Assembly (NCBI GenBank): GCA_025738555.1
Contig: JAOVFP010000003.1
Location: forward strand, 3,534,001 to 3,598,000
Direction: 5' to 3'
Length of the DNA: 64,000 bases
Origin: Cyathus striatus
Taxonomy: Eukaryota; Basidiomycota; Agaricomycetes; Agaricales; Nidulariaceae
Within the stretch, counting starts at the first letter, position 1; each line of letters begins with the position of its first letter. Below the pieces are notes generated by a model. It was not told where the DNA came from, did no database searches, and was given only the letters and a program-made list of their open reading frames with translations. This document shows positions 47,481 to 59,128 of the stretch, in pieces. Made by a program: the position numbers and the translations under genes.

Positions 47481-49174
47481 TCAGTAAAACTGTACCAATT
47501 TCCTCAAGTGTTTGCTTTCGCTTTCAGAATCTGTTTCAAGCACATCTCCGAGAACCTATAAGAATGTGTCAGCTCTCCGGAAAAAAAAAAGATGAATAAG
47601 CTTGCTACTAACTTGATTCACAGCCAAATATTTCTTAACTGCACCATCTCCAAATATATACCTAATTCCAGAATCACTGGAAAGACTTTTTCGAGCCTCT
47701 TCCCAGGTTAGCGGCAACCTCCTTGTAATACCTAATGTATTTCTCTCCTCTTCGGACATGTTGGCCGCAGTCTGAGGTCCAGGGCAATCTTTAACCTTCA
47801 ATTGCATACTCGACTGTATTCCCAAGTGCCCACACCCTAATATCGCTGCCAGTACAAGATATGGATTTGCAGTTCCACCGATAAAATGAAACTCATATCA
47901 TCTCGCAGTAATGGACCCAACACTGGTGTACCAGATCGGGCATTCCCGATTTTCAGTCCCCCAGCAAATGTATGTTCCCCCAGAATGCATACCATCTACC
48001 ATCCTCTTGTAGGAGGCCAGTATAGGCATTGCAAATCCCACGATACCAGGAAGATGTTCTAAAACCCCTGCAAGAAAAGAACTTTCGTATAAGGAAAGAT
48101 CATCGGGATACTTGGTAGATTGGGGTGAGTTTATTGAGATATGTGCATGGGCAGAGCTTCCTGTACTCTGCATGAAGATTCGGGGAGCAAGTGTAGCTCT
48201 AAGGCCATGTTTGACTGTGATGTGGAATATCGTTTCTCGTGTATGAACTAGTGCGTCGGCAGCTTCTAGTGGCAGTAGTGGGCCAGTCACTATTTCATAC
48301 TGTGCATAAATTCAATTCATATGAACTAGGTAAAGTGAATAGCTGCTACTCACTTGACCAGGTGCCGTTTCAGCATGGTACATCAGAAGCTCTATGCCCG
48401 AAAGTTGCAGTGCCTCGGCAATTTCATCCATTACTGTAACCTCCACCGAACCTGATGCAAGCCCGTGAGATGCAGAGCAAGAATGATAGCTGACAGCTTC
48501 GATTGGGTCTGTAGAATTGATAAGAATAAACTCTGACTTGAATCCAACAAGGAAATCGACGTCGGATATTGCCTTTGCTTCTCTAAAATCCGATAGATCA
48601 GCATAAATGTCATTAAGAAGAATAACAAATGGCACTGACTTTACAATGTGCTGCAAGGCTCTTTGTGGACAGATGTCTGCTTCCACAGATAACCTACCAT
48701 CCTCAGTCTGTACAGGGGACTTTTCTTCAAGCCAGCCCATTAACACCGCGTGCTTTGGAGCATACCCACACAGTTGCAATGTAGACAGATCAGGTACATA
48801 GAGATATTCGCCCATCACGGTAAAGCCAGCAGCCAGGCTCTTCGACTGAATGTGGCCGAATGATGCCTTGGAGATACCAATACCAGGCCTTGTTCTGCTC
48901 AACAATTGTTTGAAATATTTCACTGGCAGCACGCGATATCGGATGACATTGGTAAGATCAACCCATTGAATACGCATGTAGCCTGGTGGCATATGAACAA
49001 TGGAGGTATAATATGGAATGTAAGGAAGTGCTTACTTGCACCAAGGTCGTCTACATTTTTTGTAATAACCACAGGAGGTGGTGTCAATGGGTAGTGTTGG
49101 ATACCGAACTCATAGCCAGGAGCCATTGTAGGTGCACTGACTGGTAGAAGAGTATTACTGGTATATAAATCCAA
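47481..49174 (-). pseudogene. Glutamine synthetase/FluG-like protein, one in-frame TGA
   Basis: Four exons (49174-49036, 48982-48354, 48299-47613, 47555-47481) with GT-AG introns give 509 residues. Family features in order: the N-terminal beta-grasp region (YMRIQWVDLTNVIRYRVLP), PLLPLEAADALVHTRETI, ATLAPRIFMQSTGSSAHAHISI, the GTENRE loop, GGTANPYLVLAAILG, and GITRRLPLTWEEARKSL with the FluG/type-I-like ending. Enzymes of this fold ligate ammonia or amines to a gamma-carboxylate. In the loop ENRECPIW the Arg expected four residues on is Trp, a CGG to TGG type change. TGA at 47898-47900 interrupts AR*YEFHF. The catalytic function is therefore probably lost. Confidence 0.8.
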
Positions 49175-49904
49175 ATGCCAGTTGATGTGATCCTGGGTCA
49201 GTTCCTAGTTCATGTTGTATACCTCCTCATTTTCTGTGATGTCTATTGAATACCCCTATCGGCTGGAACGATGAGACACATTCGAAAGTTAAGTTCCCTG
49301 TAAATTGGTGCCATTGCGAGATGTGCTCTGACAGAAAGATGACGAACAATGGTGTTAACACGTCTCATGAACGTCAGCTAGTCTTGAGTCTGAGCCTGGG
49401 TACTTGAATGTAAAGCATAATTGCAATATAGGGAGGTGGTGATCCATACTTTATTTGCTGGTATGTCATGAAATGGAATGCGGCCGAAGCAACGCTGGAA
49501 TTTAGTGGCCGGAGAGACTGTATAGGAGCAACAGTGGGGAGGTTAGACTTTTGATTTGATTTGGATTAAACGCACAAGTAACTTGAATTTGAAGAAAGCT
49601 AACTTTCTGTGAAGTTCAACTTGCCAGATACTTATGGCCATCCATCAGCCCCAGTCATTGACCACTCATATTAGATTCTGCGCGTTTGGGGAAATGCGGT
49701 GACGATGGAGGGAAATTAGAATATATGCAAGCACGTTCGTGGTTTTTGAGGTGAAATTGGACCACCAACAAGCTTCAAGCTTGCTTTGCAGAACCTTGAC
49801 TGGCACTCAATGCACTGATCGCATATTTGGATCAGGGCTCTTGTTGGTGGTCAAGGTCCCTGCTTTAGTGAGTTATGAATCAAGCAGTGCTGTAGGAAGA
49901 GGAT
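49175..49904. other. Region without a supported gene
   Basis: This is upstream sequence of the glutamine synthetase-like gene and an AT-rich spacer. I see no frame or repeat of note. Confidence 0.35.
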
Positions 49905-50055
49905 GGGAGTGAATGAACCAGACTCCACCAATATCAGAGTCCCTCCTTCAAGTTCCACTAGCTAGACATGGTTGAAGCTTGAATGTAGCGAGGCAGTGGA
50001 GAGTAGCAGTTAGTCCTGCTGGTCCACCATCGATGATTAAGACTCATGCGTTTAG
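49905..50055 (-). pseudogene. N-terminal fragment of a flavin monooxygenase-like gene
   Basis: The minus strand reads VLIIDGGPAGLTATLHCLAT, then a TGA, then DSDIGGVWFIH. This matches the FAD-binding exon of the gene at 59,129 (ILIIGGGPAGLTTLHNL...NIGGVWF). The rest of the gene is missing. The hAT-like element starts 30 bases beyond its 5' end. Confidence 0.75.
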
Positions 50056-50084
50056 GGCATTGGTAGCCTAGGTCTGGTTGGACG

Positions 50085-51458
50085 TAGGGCTGTACACCGT
50101 CACTGTACAATACGGTTATACGGTACCCATATATACGGGCCCGTAACCGTCCCGTCGAGGCTTTGGAGACTCTTCAATACGGTACGGCTACGGGACAGTT
50201 TCTACCATATGGAGACCGTATAAAAACGGCCATAATACGATCCTGTATGGTCGTATGGTTTAATTAGATTAAATATCTGAATTTTTGAGATCTAAATTGA
50301 AGAAAAGAAGGTAAGTTTCTTAAATATTTCATGATAGCTATATACTACTCAAAAACTCGGTGTATAGTGGGATTTAAGCAGGATTCTTTGTGATTTTTAC
50401 TCCAGCCTATCATTTTCAAGCATGCATTATATGACTCAAGGCCATAGGAATGGCACTGCCTACTTTGTGCTCACCAGTATGATTGTCAACATCTTTAAGT
50501 GCCTGTCTTTTTCTCAAAAATTACCTACACATTGTACACTCTGCAAGTATATTGTTATGGAGAAGAGGGGAGATATTCAGCTATTGTTTATTGTGATTCT
50601 GAGTTTTTGGAATACCAGCCATTGATATAACCAAGACATAGCACTTGTCAGTCATCTTATATGAGAGCCAGACCGTCTTGTAATCTTCAACCGTTATTTA
50701 CATTCTCGCGATGAGTGCTTTCCTTATCATCGCTTACTCTTGCTTCGCTTTGATGGTTCCCCGCCCACCAGGGCCTTGTTCCTTTCATTTCTAAATCGTT
50801 CTGTGGGAGACTCTTACTCTGGACACTCCTTACGGTCTGGAGGGGCAACTGCCTTGGCTGAGCATGGCTTCCCGCATGTCTCCATACAGCAGATCGGCCG
50901 CTGGAATTCTGATGCTTTCTGGATTTACATTCGGAAATATCCCACTCTGATTGCCTCACTTCACCTGCCACGCTTTCTACTCGCTTCTTCAAAGATCAAA
51001 AGATCTTTCAACTGTGCCACTTAACTTAAGACTAGTACTAACACATATTATACAATTGAGATATTTAGTATACAATCCCCATGCCAAATGTAGCTCAATC
51101 GTATTATTTTACGATTTTTTATGTTTATAAATATTTCGACATCATTCAATTGAATTTCTGCCTATTAGATATGCTATATAAACATACTAATGGCTCACAT
51201 GCGAGGCCTATTTGAGTTGTACAAGATAGTACTGAACCTTTTTATAGCATCAAATCTCTTATGCAGCGCCCAATTCACATTTTATGCTTTGTAAACACTT
51301 CTTCAATACTTTATATAACAATATTATTGCTTTGAAAAAAAAATAATCACACATTCACTACCCGTATAGCCGTATGAGGCCAGCTGTAACCGTTTTACAG
51401 ACCGTACTTTTTTTTCGTGCTGAAAAAATTCATTGATACGGTATGGTGTACAGCCCTA
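50085..51458. mobile_element. hAT-like element with CCGTA subterminal repeats
   Basis: The termini TAGGGCTGTACACC are perfect inverted repeats. The flanking 8-mers GTTGGACG (50077-50084) and GTTGGATG (51459-51466) differ at one base. ACCGTA/TACGGT words crowd both ends (50,090-50,250 and 51,360-51,445). The TAGGG start and 8-bp duplication fit the hAT superfamily. No hAT transposase is present; the interior carries a tyrosine-recombinase fragment and AT-rich sequence. Confidence 0.85.
50700..51024 (+). pseudogene. Tyrosine recombinase C-terminal fragment
   Basis: The frame reads LLLRFDGSPPTRALFLSFLN, then SGHSLRSGGATALAEHGFP (the H-x2-R box), QQIGRWNSDAFWIYIRKYP (with the nucleophile Tyr) and a short tail. 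These are motifs of the DNA breaking-rejoining enzymes of Crypton-like or related elements in mushrooms. The N-terminal domain and the first catalytic Arg are missing, so it is a remnant. Confidence 0.65.
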
Positions 51459-51685
51459 GTTGGATGGTTGGGGCTCAAGACAAAGGTGAGGGGCCAGGGC
51501 TGGGGGGGACTCGGTTATCAATGGGGAAGTAATAAGTCATTGGTGAATTCGAAATGGCTACTTTTCGTTTCTTCATGACAGAGTAAGTAACGGATCTGGG
51601 AGGGTAGTGGAGGTAGTGGTCGACGTTAGATCCAATTGAAATGGCGTAGGCTGATTTGGGCTAGGATCCGGGTTAGGGTTAAAAG

Positions 51686-52391
51686 TAGTGTTGCCGCCAC
51701 TCAGCTCAGCTCACCTCCTGCTCGGCTCAGCACCACTTACTGTCCCTGTAGGATAAAGAGCTGAGCTGAGCAAAATGGAATAGCTCAGCTCTCCTCGGCT
51801 CAGTGAGCTGAGCTACTTGAGCGGCCGCTCAGGCACCTATATTACAAATAGATAAGTACAAATGAATTTTGGTACATATTTAAACTGGAATTAAGTGTTT
51901 ACTCAACCAGAAGAGACTGAATAGCAATGTCTATATCCTCAGCTGCTGCAAACTAATTTGCATTTTCCATATCCAATTCAAGCATCTGCTCCTCCTTACT
52001 TACATAGTCCCTCTGTAAAGTTAAGTGCACACCCAGATTGTATGCAGAATTTGAGCATTTGTAATGGCTCCATAATCTTGGGTAAAATTTGATTGTGTCA
52101 TCGTCTCTTTCCCTGATGGGAAAACACATTCACATGGAGCTGGAGCGGGTTGTCAGTGTCTGACTGAAATGTGGTTAGGGTTTTGTTTCATTTTAATTTT
52201 CAACATTATATAACTATGTTCCCACAAATGCCCAGGAGCGGTTAGCTCAAGCTCGCTCGGAGCTGTCAGCTCAGCTCAGGATTCAGAGCTAGTCAGCAGG
52301 AGCCATGAGCGAATAACGACCGCTCAGCTCAGTGAGCTGACAGCTCCACTTAGCGGCTCAGCAGCTCCGAGCTGAGCCAGCGGCAACACTA
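51686..52391. mobile_element. 706-bp MITE, TAGTGTTGCCGC family
   Basis: Perfect ends TAGTGTTGCCGC...GCGGCAACACTA are flanked by GTTAAAAG at 51678-51685 and 52392-52399. Both subterminal regions are arrays of GAGCTGAGCTGAG/CTCAGCTCAGC palindromes (51,700-51,835 and 52,235-52,380). No coding capacity is seen. The ends differ at one base from those of the element at 32,036, but the internal repeat words are completely different. Confidence 0.95.
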
Positions 52392-52688
52392 GTTAAAAGT
52401 AATCGTGCTCGTCGACGCCCACGGCCCTCAGGCCTCAGCGCATTGAATTTGTCGCACCACGTTGACTCTTGAGCACGCTCAACTTTCGCATCCCTCTTTC
52501 TTCTCCATCCTAAGTTAATGGTTTGTTGGCTCTACTGTCTGATGTCTTGCTACCACTGATCCTTGGAGTCCAAAACCCTGAAATATGTCGGCTGCTTTGA
52601 GTGGGCTTTGAAATTTTGACCTCAGACCAGCCTCAGGAACTTTCACGGCCCTCGTGCATACTTCAACTCCCACCGTTTCTTCTCATCG

Positions 52689-53621
52689 ATGCCCATAGTA
52701 CTTAGGACACTGTCGAGGTATCACACTACACTGAACGGCCTGCCCTTCAGCGTCTCTTGCACCTCGTCTCCTGCTCTCTGGTTCCCTCGAATGCGTGCTG
52801 CTAATTCTAAGCTACCTGTCACCAGACTCACCTTTGCACCACGAACACTACACACAACATCAACGTGTCCACAGAGCATCTCTAGCTCAACCTCAAGCGA
52901 CCCCGCTCCCACACTTTTGTACAGAATCCGCTACAGGCGCGATGGAACTCAACGCTCAAAGGCGCTAGGCACGATAATTGGTACATCCCACCACAGTTCA
53001 TTCATTCATCACACAACTGATTGACACTCGGCAGGCCTCTCAATAGCCTCCATCGTCTTCACTATGTCCACCTTGTACACCGTATACAACCTCCATAGAA
53101 GAGCAACAGCCCTCAACATCATATCCCAGCTCCGAACCCATACCTACTCGAATATCTCAGCATTAGGTCTCCTCCAGTCCATCAAAACCACCACATGCAT
53201 TCTTGCAAAAGCAACCGAAGCTCCCGCTACATTTCACCTAAACTACCTCCTCGATATCACAGAAAAGTATATCAAGTTACATCAAGTGGAAATGGACAAC
53301 TACGAGGTGGAATTTTTTTCTTGGTATCCTCTGCCTGTGCCACAGGAGGTGCTAGATACGCTGCGTTATGTGGGGCTTGTGAAGACCAACTTGGAGGTGT
53401 GTATGGTCCTAATTGACTACTTGATTGACCATCGTGTGCAAGACCTTGGTCCAGTGTTTGTTGTGGATAATATCATGGGAATGGTGCTTGAATGTTTGGA
53501 CTTAGTACATCACATTGCAGAGGATGAGGAGGCGGGGAGGTTGAGTGATCGCGTAATGGATGATGTGAAGAAGGAGGAAGAAGATGAGAAGGATAAGGGT
53601 GATGTACAGGTTATTGGATGA
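52689..53621 (+). CDS. Family B protein 1 (predicted mitochondrial leader, one membrane segment)
   Basis: Exons 52689-52980 and 53035-53621 (54-bp intron) give 292 residues. The leader MPIVLRTLSRYHTTLNGLPF continues basic and Ser/Thr-rich to TLHTTSTCPQS, as expected of a mitochondrial presequence. LYRIRYRRDGTQRSKALGTIIG leads into a membrane-like segment GLSIASIVFTMSTLYTVY made across the splice junction. The rest is helical (ALGLLQSIKTTTCILAKATE, EKYIKLHQVEMDNYEVE) with a Lys/Glu-rich tail ending DVQVIG. I know no domain. Two paralogues lie at 56,704 and 57,927 on the other strand. Confidence 0.75.
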
Positions 53622-53848
53622 TGTTATGGTATTCATTTAGACTTGGTCACAGCAGCTTTCACCGACTGCTACTTCGGGTCTTGGGGCAGACACATCTACC
53701 GCATGAGATGGATGTTTGATACGAGGTGTATTCGGTGAGCCACTGGCGATGCACTGAACTAAAACTGTGTGGATAGAAGATATAAAGCAATTACGAAATC
53801 CACCAGTCCATATCGCAACAGGGTATATTACAATCCATACACAAGTAA

Positions 53849-54857
53849 CTACTTAACCTCTCCTCCTTCTTGCACACTGCTACCTCCATCCCCAACATCA
53901 ATAGTAGACGCAACATCAAACAACATATCAGCCATCGCCAACTCATAGTTTGAAAGTTTTATCATAGTATAAATCGGCAAATTTCCTGCTTGTGCATTCT
54001 CGTCAACCATGATCAACAATTCACCGAACTGCAGATAAAGGAGTTTAGCTGCATCCTTTGGAGTGCTAGCTATCATTTCCTGGAAGTTCGAACCTGCGGT
54101 TACGAATTCCTTGACTTTTATTTTGCTGTCGATTATCTTTCGCCATCGTTTTGGATGTGTTTTAAATTCCTGTTCGAATTTTGAGATTAGGCTGTCCCGA
54201 TTGGATGGGTGATCACCGGGTTGAGACATTTCACTGTACAAAGCAGCTAGCTGAGGATTTTTATAGCTCCAAATGGCCTTCTTTATCCAGTTCTGATTCT
54301 GTATCCGATCACGCTCGTCTTCAATGCGTTTTAAAATGCCCAGGATGATGGATATATGCTCCAGCAGCTCTTCCGGTGTGGACGTTTCATCTAAATGGAA
54401 AAGGCGAAGGCGTAGTTGTAGATCACAAACTATATCTGCTGCATTGTGTATACACTCCAATTCAGCTAGCCATGAGGTTGCTTCGTATGCCATGGAGATG
54501 GAGAAGAGGGTTAAACTAGCTGGTTCGTGATTGCAATGTAAGCTGGATTTTTAGAGTAATGCTACTGTACTGACTGATGGCTGCGCCCCTCCATATCGAC
54601 CTTCGTGCTCCATTTGTCCTGTAAAGAGCTCGATAAAATAGACTTGAAATCGTGATGGGTGGAGATGTGGCATTGGTAAGTGACGAGGTGGTGTACAGAG
54701 CTCGTGCTCGTGCCTGTGGTTCTGCAGTGAATGACAGTGTGATCTGAGCCTTTGTTCTTGTTCGAGGGAATTTAGTAGCAGTGGTGAAGGTAGGAGAAGG
54801 TCGAAAGGACAGCGTGTTCAGTGTAGTACGCAACTTTGATAGTGTCCTTTGTGACAT
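53849..54857 (-). CDS. Family C protein 1
   Basis: Exons 54857-54575 and 54519-53849 (55-bp intron) give 317 residues. The leader MSQRTLSKLRTTLNTLSF and the ALYTTS motif resemble family B, as do YRALYRTNGARRSIWRGA and the intron at the same place before the membrane-like TSLTLFSISMAY. The C-terminal part differs: long charged helices (LEHISIILGILKRIEDERDRIQ, KRWRKIIDSKIKVKEFV) and an end LADMLFDVASTID-like block. It is probably a distant relative of family B, with the same presumed location. Its function is not known. Confidence 0.7.
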
Positions 54858-55359
54858 TGCTATCGATGAACGGGTTGGCGAAGATGGAAGCTAAGTGTGA
54901 GAGTGGGGAGTGCTAAGTATTGCCACGGGTAACGCGGTAACGTGCAGAGGACCGTTCCGGTTATCGGGCCGCTAATAATTAAACTAACTCCGCATAAGTA
55001 CACTCCAAGCACAAAGTTTTAACGTTAGCTGTTACTAAAATACACATTTGTAGTCAAATACTTGACCTAAGTAATATTGTCAATTAAATCATGGATTAAT
55101 AGCAGAATCTGGAGATGTGGGATAGTCAAGACATCGAGTACATACAAAGAAATTTAACGTGCTTTTAGTTTGACTTGTGCAAGCACGGAGTCTTAAGCCC
55201 AGGACCCACGACAAGGGAGCACGAGGAAGGATAACAAGTATCCCACCCACCCTGGGGAGACGTACCTTTATATCCCGAATCTCAAATGTTGTCAAATGCT
55301 ATCGATGTCGGCGTGCCAGAAGGTTAGGATAGGAACGGGATCGAAACGATAGACAAATA

Positions 55360-55665
55360 TGCCAGTTCAACGCCAAACCTAAGTCCGACAAAGCACACGT
55401 TTTATATAATTAAAACATGGTGGGTATAGCACAAATTGTACGGAGGAAATATCAGAATGCTAACGAAATAAGCGTGCCAACAAACCTAAGTTGTGAATAG
55501 CACATGTGGAGTGCTATCCCCAGCCTGGTGGACAGCACAGATTCGCCAGACACACGACTCGCTACCGAGGAATGTATGTTCAACAACAATCCTAAGTTGT
55601 GTGGACGTCGTGCATGCCGAACCTGGTGGGTACAACACATATCTGCCCATCGGAAAAGCCAGGGA
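55360..55665. repeat. Three diverged tandem units of about 108 bp
   Basis: CAAACCTAAGT at 55,373, CAAACCTAAGT at 55,481 and CAATCCTAAGT at 55,588 are spaced about 108 bases apart. Each is followed by a GTGG(G/A)(T/C)A(T/C)A(G/A)CACA-type segment. The units are strongly diverged and no function is apparent. Confidence 0.6.
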
Positions 55666-55773
55666 TGAATGTCGAGGTTTCAGATATGGTCGTCGCCAGA
55701 GACCGAAGTTCGAACCAAAGCTGCACGAGAAAAAGAGGAGTGAGAGGTTGGCGAGAAGGAGAGTACGCACTTT

Positions 55774-56283
55774 TCAAAACTGCCAGGCACGACCCCGAGA
55801 CATCATCAGAGACCGCAGGCGGCGGACAACATTGTTCGCTAGAGATGGAGAAACGCTAGTAAATAGGCATTCCTGAGCCAAAAGAAGATGGGTCCAGGAG
55901 GCTGACACGGACGATGGAAGCGAGAGTGTAACCAAGGATGCCGCAAAGAAAACCACTAGTAGAGAAGATTATGGGTAAATATCAACGAAAGTTAATGAGA
56001 TAAAACATACATCTGGATAAGTTCGCGATAAATTCAATAAACAACGAGCGGTCGGCCACCACAAATATAGAATTAGCCTGAGTGAACACTTACCAGTTCT
56101 GAACAGCATGAGGGATAGTAAGAATGTATGGAGGGAGTATGAGGCAAATAGTAGAGATGGAAAAGTCGAGATGATGGTGGTTTGGAAGAAAGAGAGTGAA
56201 GGTGAGGCTGTCGAATATTTAGGTGGCTGGATGTCTGCCGGATTCCGACAGTCAAATAGCGCTTCAGCCTCCGACGGACCCAT
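55774..56283 (-). CDS. Small membrane protein of unknown function
   Basis: Two exons (56283-56094 and about 55955-55774, donor GTAAGTG, acceptor CTACTAG) give a protein of about 123 residues that starts MGPSEAEALFDCRNPADIQPPKY. A hydrophobic segment (TTIISTFPSLLFASYSLHTF) is followed by a second one built across the junction (TVVFFAASLVTLSLPSS). The tail is basic (NNVVRRLRSLMMSRGR). It may be a complete small gene or the end of a larger one. It lies between family C copies. Confidence 0.5.
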
Positions 56284-56334
56284 AATATGAAGTAACTTAT
56301 TAAGAACGGGCCACAGTTTACAGAGTAGAAAATG

Positions 56335-56562
56335 AACATCGGAGGCAATTTAGACTTTCTTATAATCGATATTTTCCAAACGTTTGAAGACCTGTATTAT
56401 TTAATCAAAGAGGATGCGCAGGCGGGATATTCGTCGATGTTCACTATGATGAGACTTACACACTGTGGGGTGAAGTTGGCAGAGATGCTGTTCGATATTG
56501 CGGTTACTATTGATGCTGGGGATGGAGATAGTGGTGTGCACGACGGAGAAGCGAGGTTTTAG
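56335..56562 (+). pseudogene. 3' fragment of a family C gene
   Basis: YYLIKEDAQAGYSSMFTMM, LAEMLFDIAVTIDAGDGD and SGVHDGEA align with the C-terminus of family C protein 1 (VDENAQAGNLPIYTM, ADMLFDVASTIDVGDGG). The first three quarters of the gene are missing. Confidence 0.75.
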
Positions 56563-56703
56563 ATGGATTGTAATATACCCCGATGTACATATGGACTGGT
56601 GAACATTGACAGTTTAGCGCATACATCTCACGGGGTAAACGTGTTTGCTCGAAGACCCGGTCACGAAAACTGCTGTGTCCAAGTCCAAATGAATACTATA
56701 ACA

Positions 56704-57625
56704 TCATCCAATAACCTGTATACCCGAACTACCACCCTTCTCTGCCTTCTTCTCTTCCCGCTTCTTCATATGATCCTTTACGTGATCACTCAATGTCCCC
56801 GCCATTTCCTCCTCCGCAGTCTCAGCCACAACTGTCAAACAAAAAACCATCCTATCCATAATAATTTTCACCAAATCCACCGGATCGCCATGTTGCACAC
56901 GACCAGGATCAGTCGTCTCCTGAATGAACCCCATATACCCCACAATCATGCCCTTCATATACCCCACATAACGCAGCGTTTCTGGCACCTCCGTCGTTAG
57001 AAACATATGCATATGCTGCTGAAGCTGCTCAGACCCAACATGGTAGTTGTCCATCTCCACCTTATGTAGTTTTATATACTCCTCTGTGGTATCGAGGAGG
57101 TACTTCAGGTTCACTGGGGGGTGGGGTGTTCTCAAGAGGATGGACCTAGTGGGTTCGATGAATTGTAGGAGACCTTCGGTGTGTTGTTGGTAGGGTTGGG
57201 CTTGGAATTGCATTATGATGTGGAGGGAGTCTGCTCTTATGTCCTTTGGGTTTTTGGTGTAGGCGGTGAATAGTGTTACGTCGATGGAAGTGATTGAGAG
57301 GCCTGTGCAAGTTCTGTTGGCATTTGGGAATAGTGAAGGACAGTGGGTGGGACGTACCGATTATCACACTTAGCACCTTTGATCGCTGAGTTCCATCACG
57401 CCTGTAGAGTATCCTGGAAAAGAGTGTACCAGCGGGGATGCTGGATGCTACGCTAGGGAAGTACGGTGGTGCGTGTAGCGTTCGAGCTTGTACGCGTAGT
57501 TCTGAGAGCCTGGTGACAGGTAGCTTGGTTGCCCATATTCGGGGGAATTGGAGTGCAGGAGCAGGAGACGAGATGGGAAAAGCGCGAAAGGGTAACCCGT
57601 GTAGTGCAGTGCGATACCTCGACAA
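56704..57625 (-). CDS. Family B protein 2
   Basis: Exons 57625-57358 and 57302-56704 (55-bp intron at the same phase as in copy 1) give 288 residues. The leader starts MSRYRTALHGLPFRAF, where alignment with copy 1 shows that a few N-terminal residues (MPIALRT-like) may be lost. RTLHAPPYFPS, LYRRDGTQRSKVLSVIIG, a membrane-like LSITSIDVTLFTAY, EEYIKLHKVEMDNYHV and the tail SSGIQVIG follow the family pattern. CpG is retained and there is no stop. Its function is not known. Confidence 0.7.
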
Positions 57626-57926
57626 TGTCCTTTGTGCTATGGGCAGAAAGGCGTTTGAAAGATAGGATGGGATGGAGAGGAAGGAGAGATAAGAAAGCTA
57701 AGCGTGCTCAGCGTAGTAGTATGATAAATTCAATGCGCTGAGTCGCGGGCGTCAACGAGTCCTCTATCCACACAGTTGTAGTTCAGTGTATCGTCAGTGG
57801 GTCACCACATATACCTCGTATTGAGCTTCCCTCTAGGCTAACGGAAGACATACTCGCTCCAAGACAAAAGTGACAGTTGGTGAAATCAGGCCTGCTGTGT
57901 ATAACTTCCAAGTGAATACCACAATA

Positions 57927-58856
57927 TCATCCAATAACCTGTACATCACCCTTACCCTTCTCTTCCTCCTCCTTCCGATTCTTATCACCCATCACGCGAT
58001 CGCCCAACCTCCCCGCCTCTTCCTCCTCCGCAATGCGAGCCACTACAGTCAAATGTTCAAGGACCGATTCCATAATATAATCTAACAAAACTACTGGGCC
58101 CAGCTCCTGCAGACGAACATCAATTATGAAGTCCATTGCCTTCATACACACCACAAGATTCCGCTTTGCAAACTCCACATAACGAAGCGTATCCAGCACC
58201 TCCTGCAACATAGGCAGAAACAGAAGCTGCAGAGCATCCACCTCGTAGTTGTCCATTTCCGCTTGATGTAGCTTGATATACTTTTCTATAATATCGGGGA
58301 GGTATTTTAGGTGCGGTGGGGGATCAGTTGCTTTCGCGAGAATGGACGTTATGGTTTTGATGGACTGGAGGAGACCTAATGCTGAGATATTCGAGTAGGT
58401 ATGGGCTTGGAGCCGGGATATTATGTCGAGGGCTTTTGATCTTCTATAGAAGTCGTATGCGGTGTTCCAGGTGGATATAGCGAAGACGATAGAGGCTATT
58501 GAGAGGCCTGCCGAGAGTCGATCAGTTGTGTGATGAATGAATGAACTGTGGTGGGACGTACCGATTATCGTGCCTAGCGCCTTTGAGCGTTGAGTTCCAT
58601 CGCGCCTGTAGCGGATTCTGTACAAAAGTGTGGGAGCGGGGACGCTTGAGGTTAAGCTAGAGATGCTCTGTGGACACGTTGATGTTGTGTGTAGTGTTCG
58701 TGGTGCAAAGGAGAATCTGGTGGCAAGTAGCTTAGAACTAGTAGTTGTCCATATTTGAGGGAATCGGAGAACAGGAGACAAGGTGCAAGAGACGCAGATG
58801 GGCAGGCCGTTTAGTGTAGTGTGATACCTCGACAGTGTCCTAAGTGCTATGGGCAT
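57927..58856 (-). CDS. Family B protein 3
   Basis: Exons 58856-58562 and 58507-57927 give 291 residues. The 54-bp intron has no stop and a length divisible by three, so the unspliced reading is also open. The protein starts MPIALRTLSRYHTTLNGLPI and is the closest relative of copy 1, with RTLHTTSTCPQS, GTQRSKALGTIIG, LSIASIVFAISTWNTAYDFY, EKYIKLHQAEMDNYEVD and KGDVQVIG. Copies 2 and 3 are in tandem on the minus strand, 300 bases apart. Confidence 0.75.
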   Translation of the reverse strand: MPIALRTLSRYHTTLNGLPICVSCTLSPVLRFPQIWTTTSSKLLATRFSFAPRTLHTTSTCPQSISSLTSSVPAPTLLYRIRYRRDGTQRSKALGTIIGTSHHSSFIHHTTDRLSAGLSIASIVFAISTWNTAYDFYRRSKALDIISRLQAHTYSNISALGLLQSIKTITSILAKATDPPPHLKYLPDIIEKYIKLHQAEMDNYEVDALQLLFLPMLQEVLDTLRYVEFAKRNLVVCMKAMDFIIDVRLQELGPVVLLDYIMESVLEHLTVVARIAEEEEAGRLGDRVMGDKNRKEEEEKGKGDVQVIG

Positions 58857-59128
58857 CGATGAGAAAAAACGGTGGGAGTGGAACCATCAAGCATGCACGG
58901 GTCAAATTTCAATGCCCACCTAAAGCAGCCGACATTTCATGGGTTTGGACTCCGAAGACCGGTGGCAGCAAACAAGCAACAAGACACCCATGTAGAAAAT
59001 AACTCGGATTTTAAGCAACACTAGCCATTTGGACCTAACTCGACCACGACCCAAAGCGACTACCCCACAATGAACCATCCATCGATAACCAGCCGCCCAA
59101 CACATCCCCTCCACCCCCAACCTCACCA

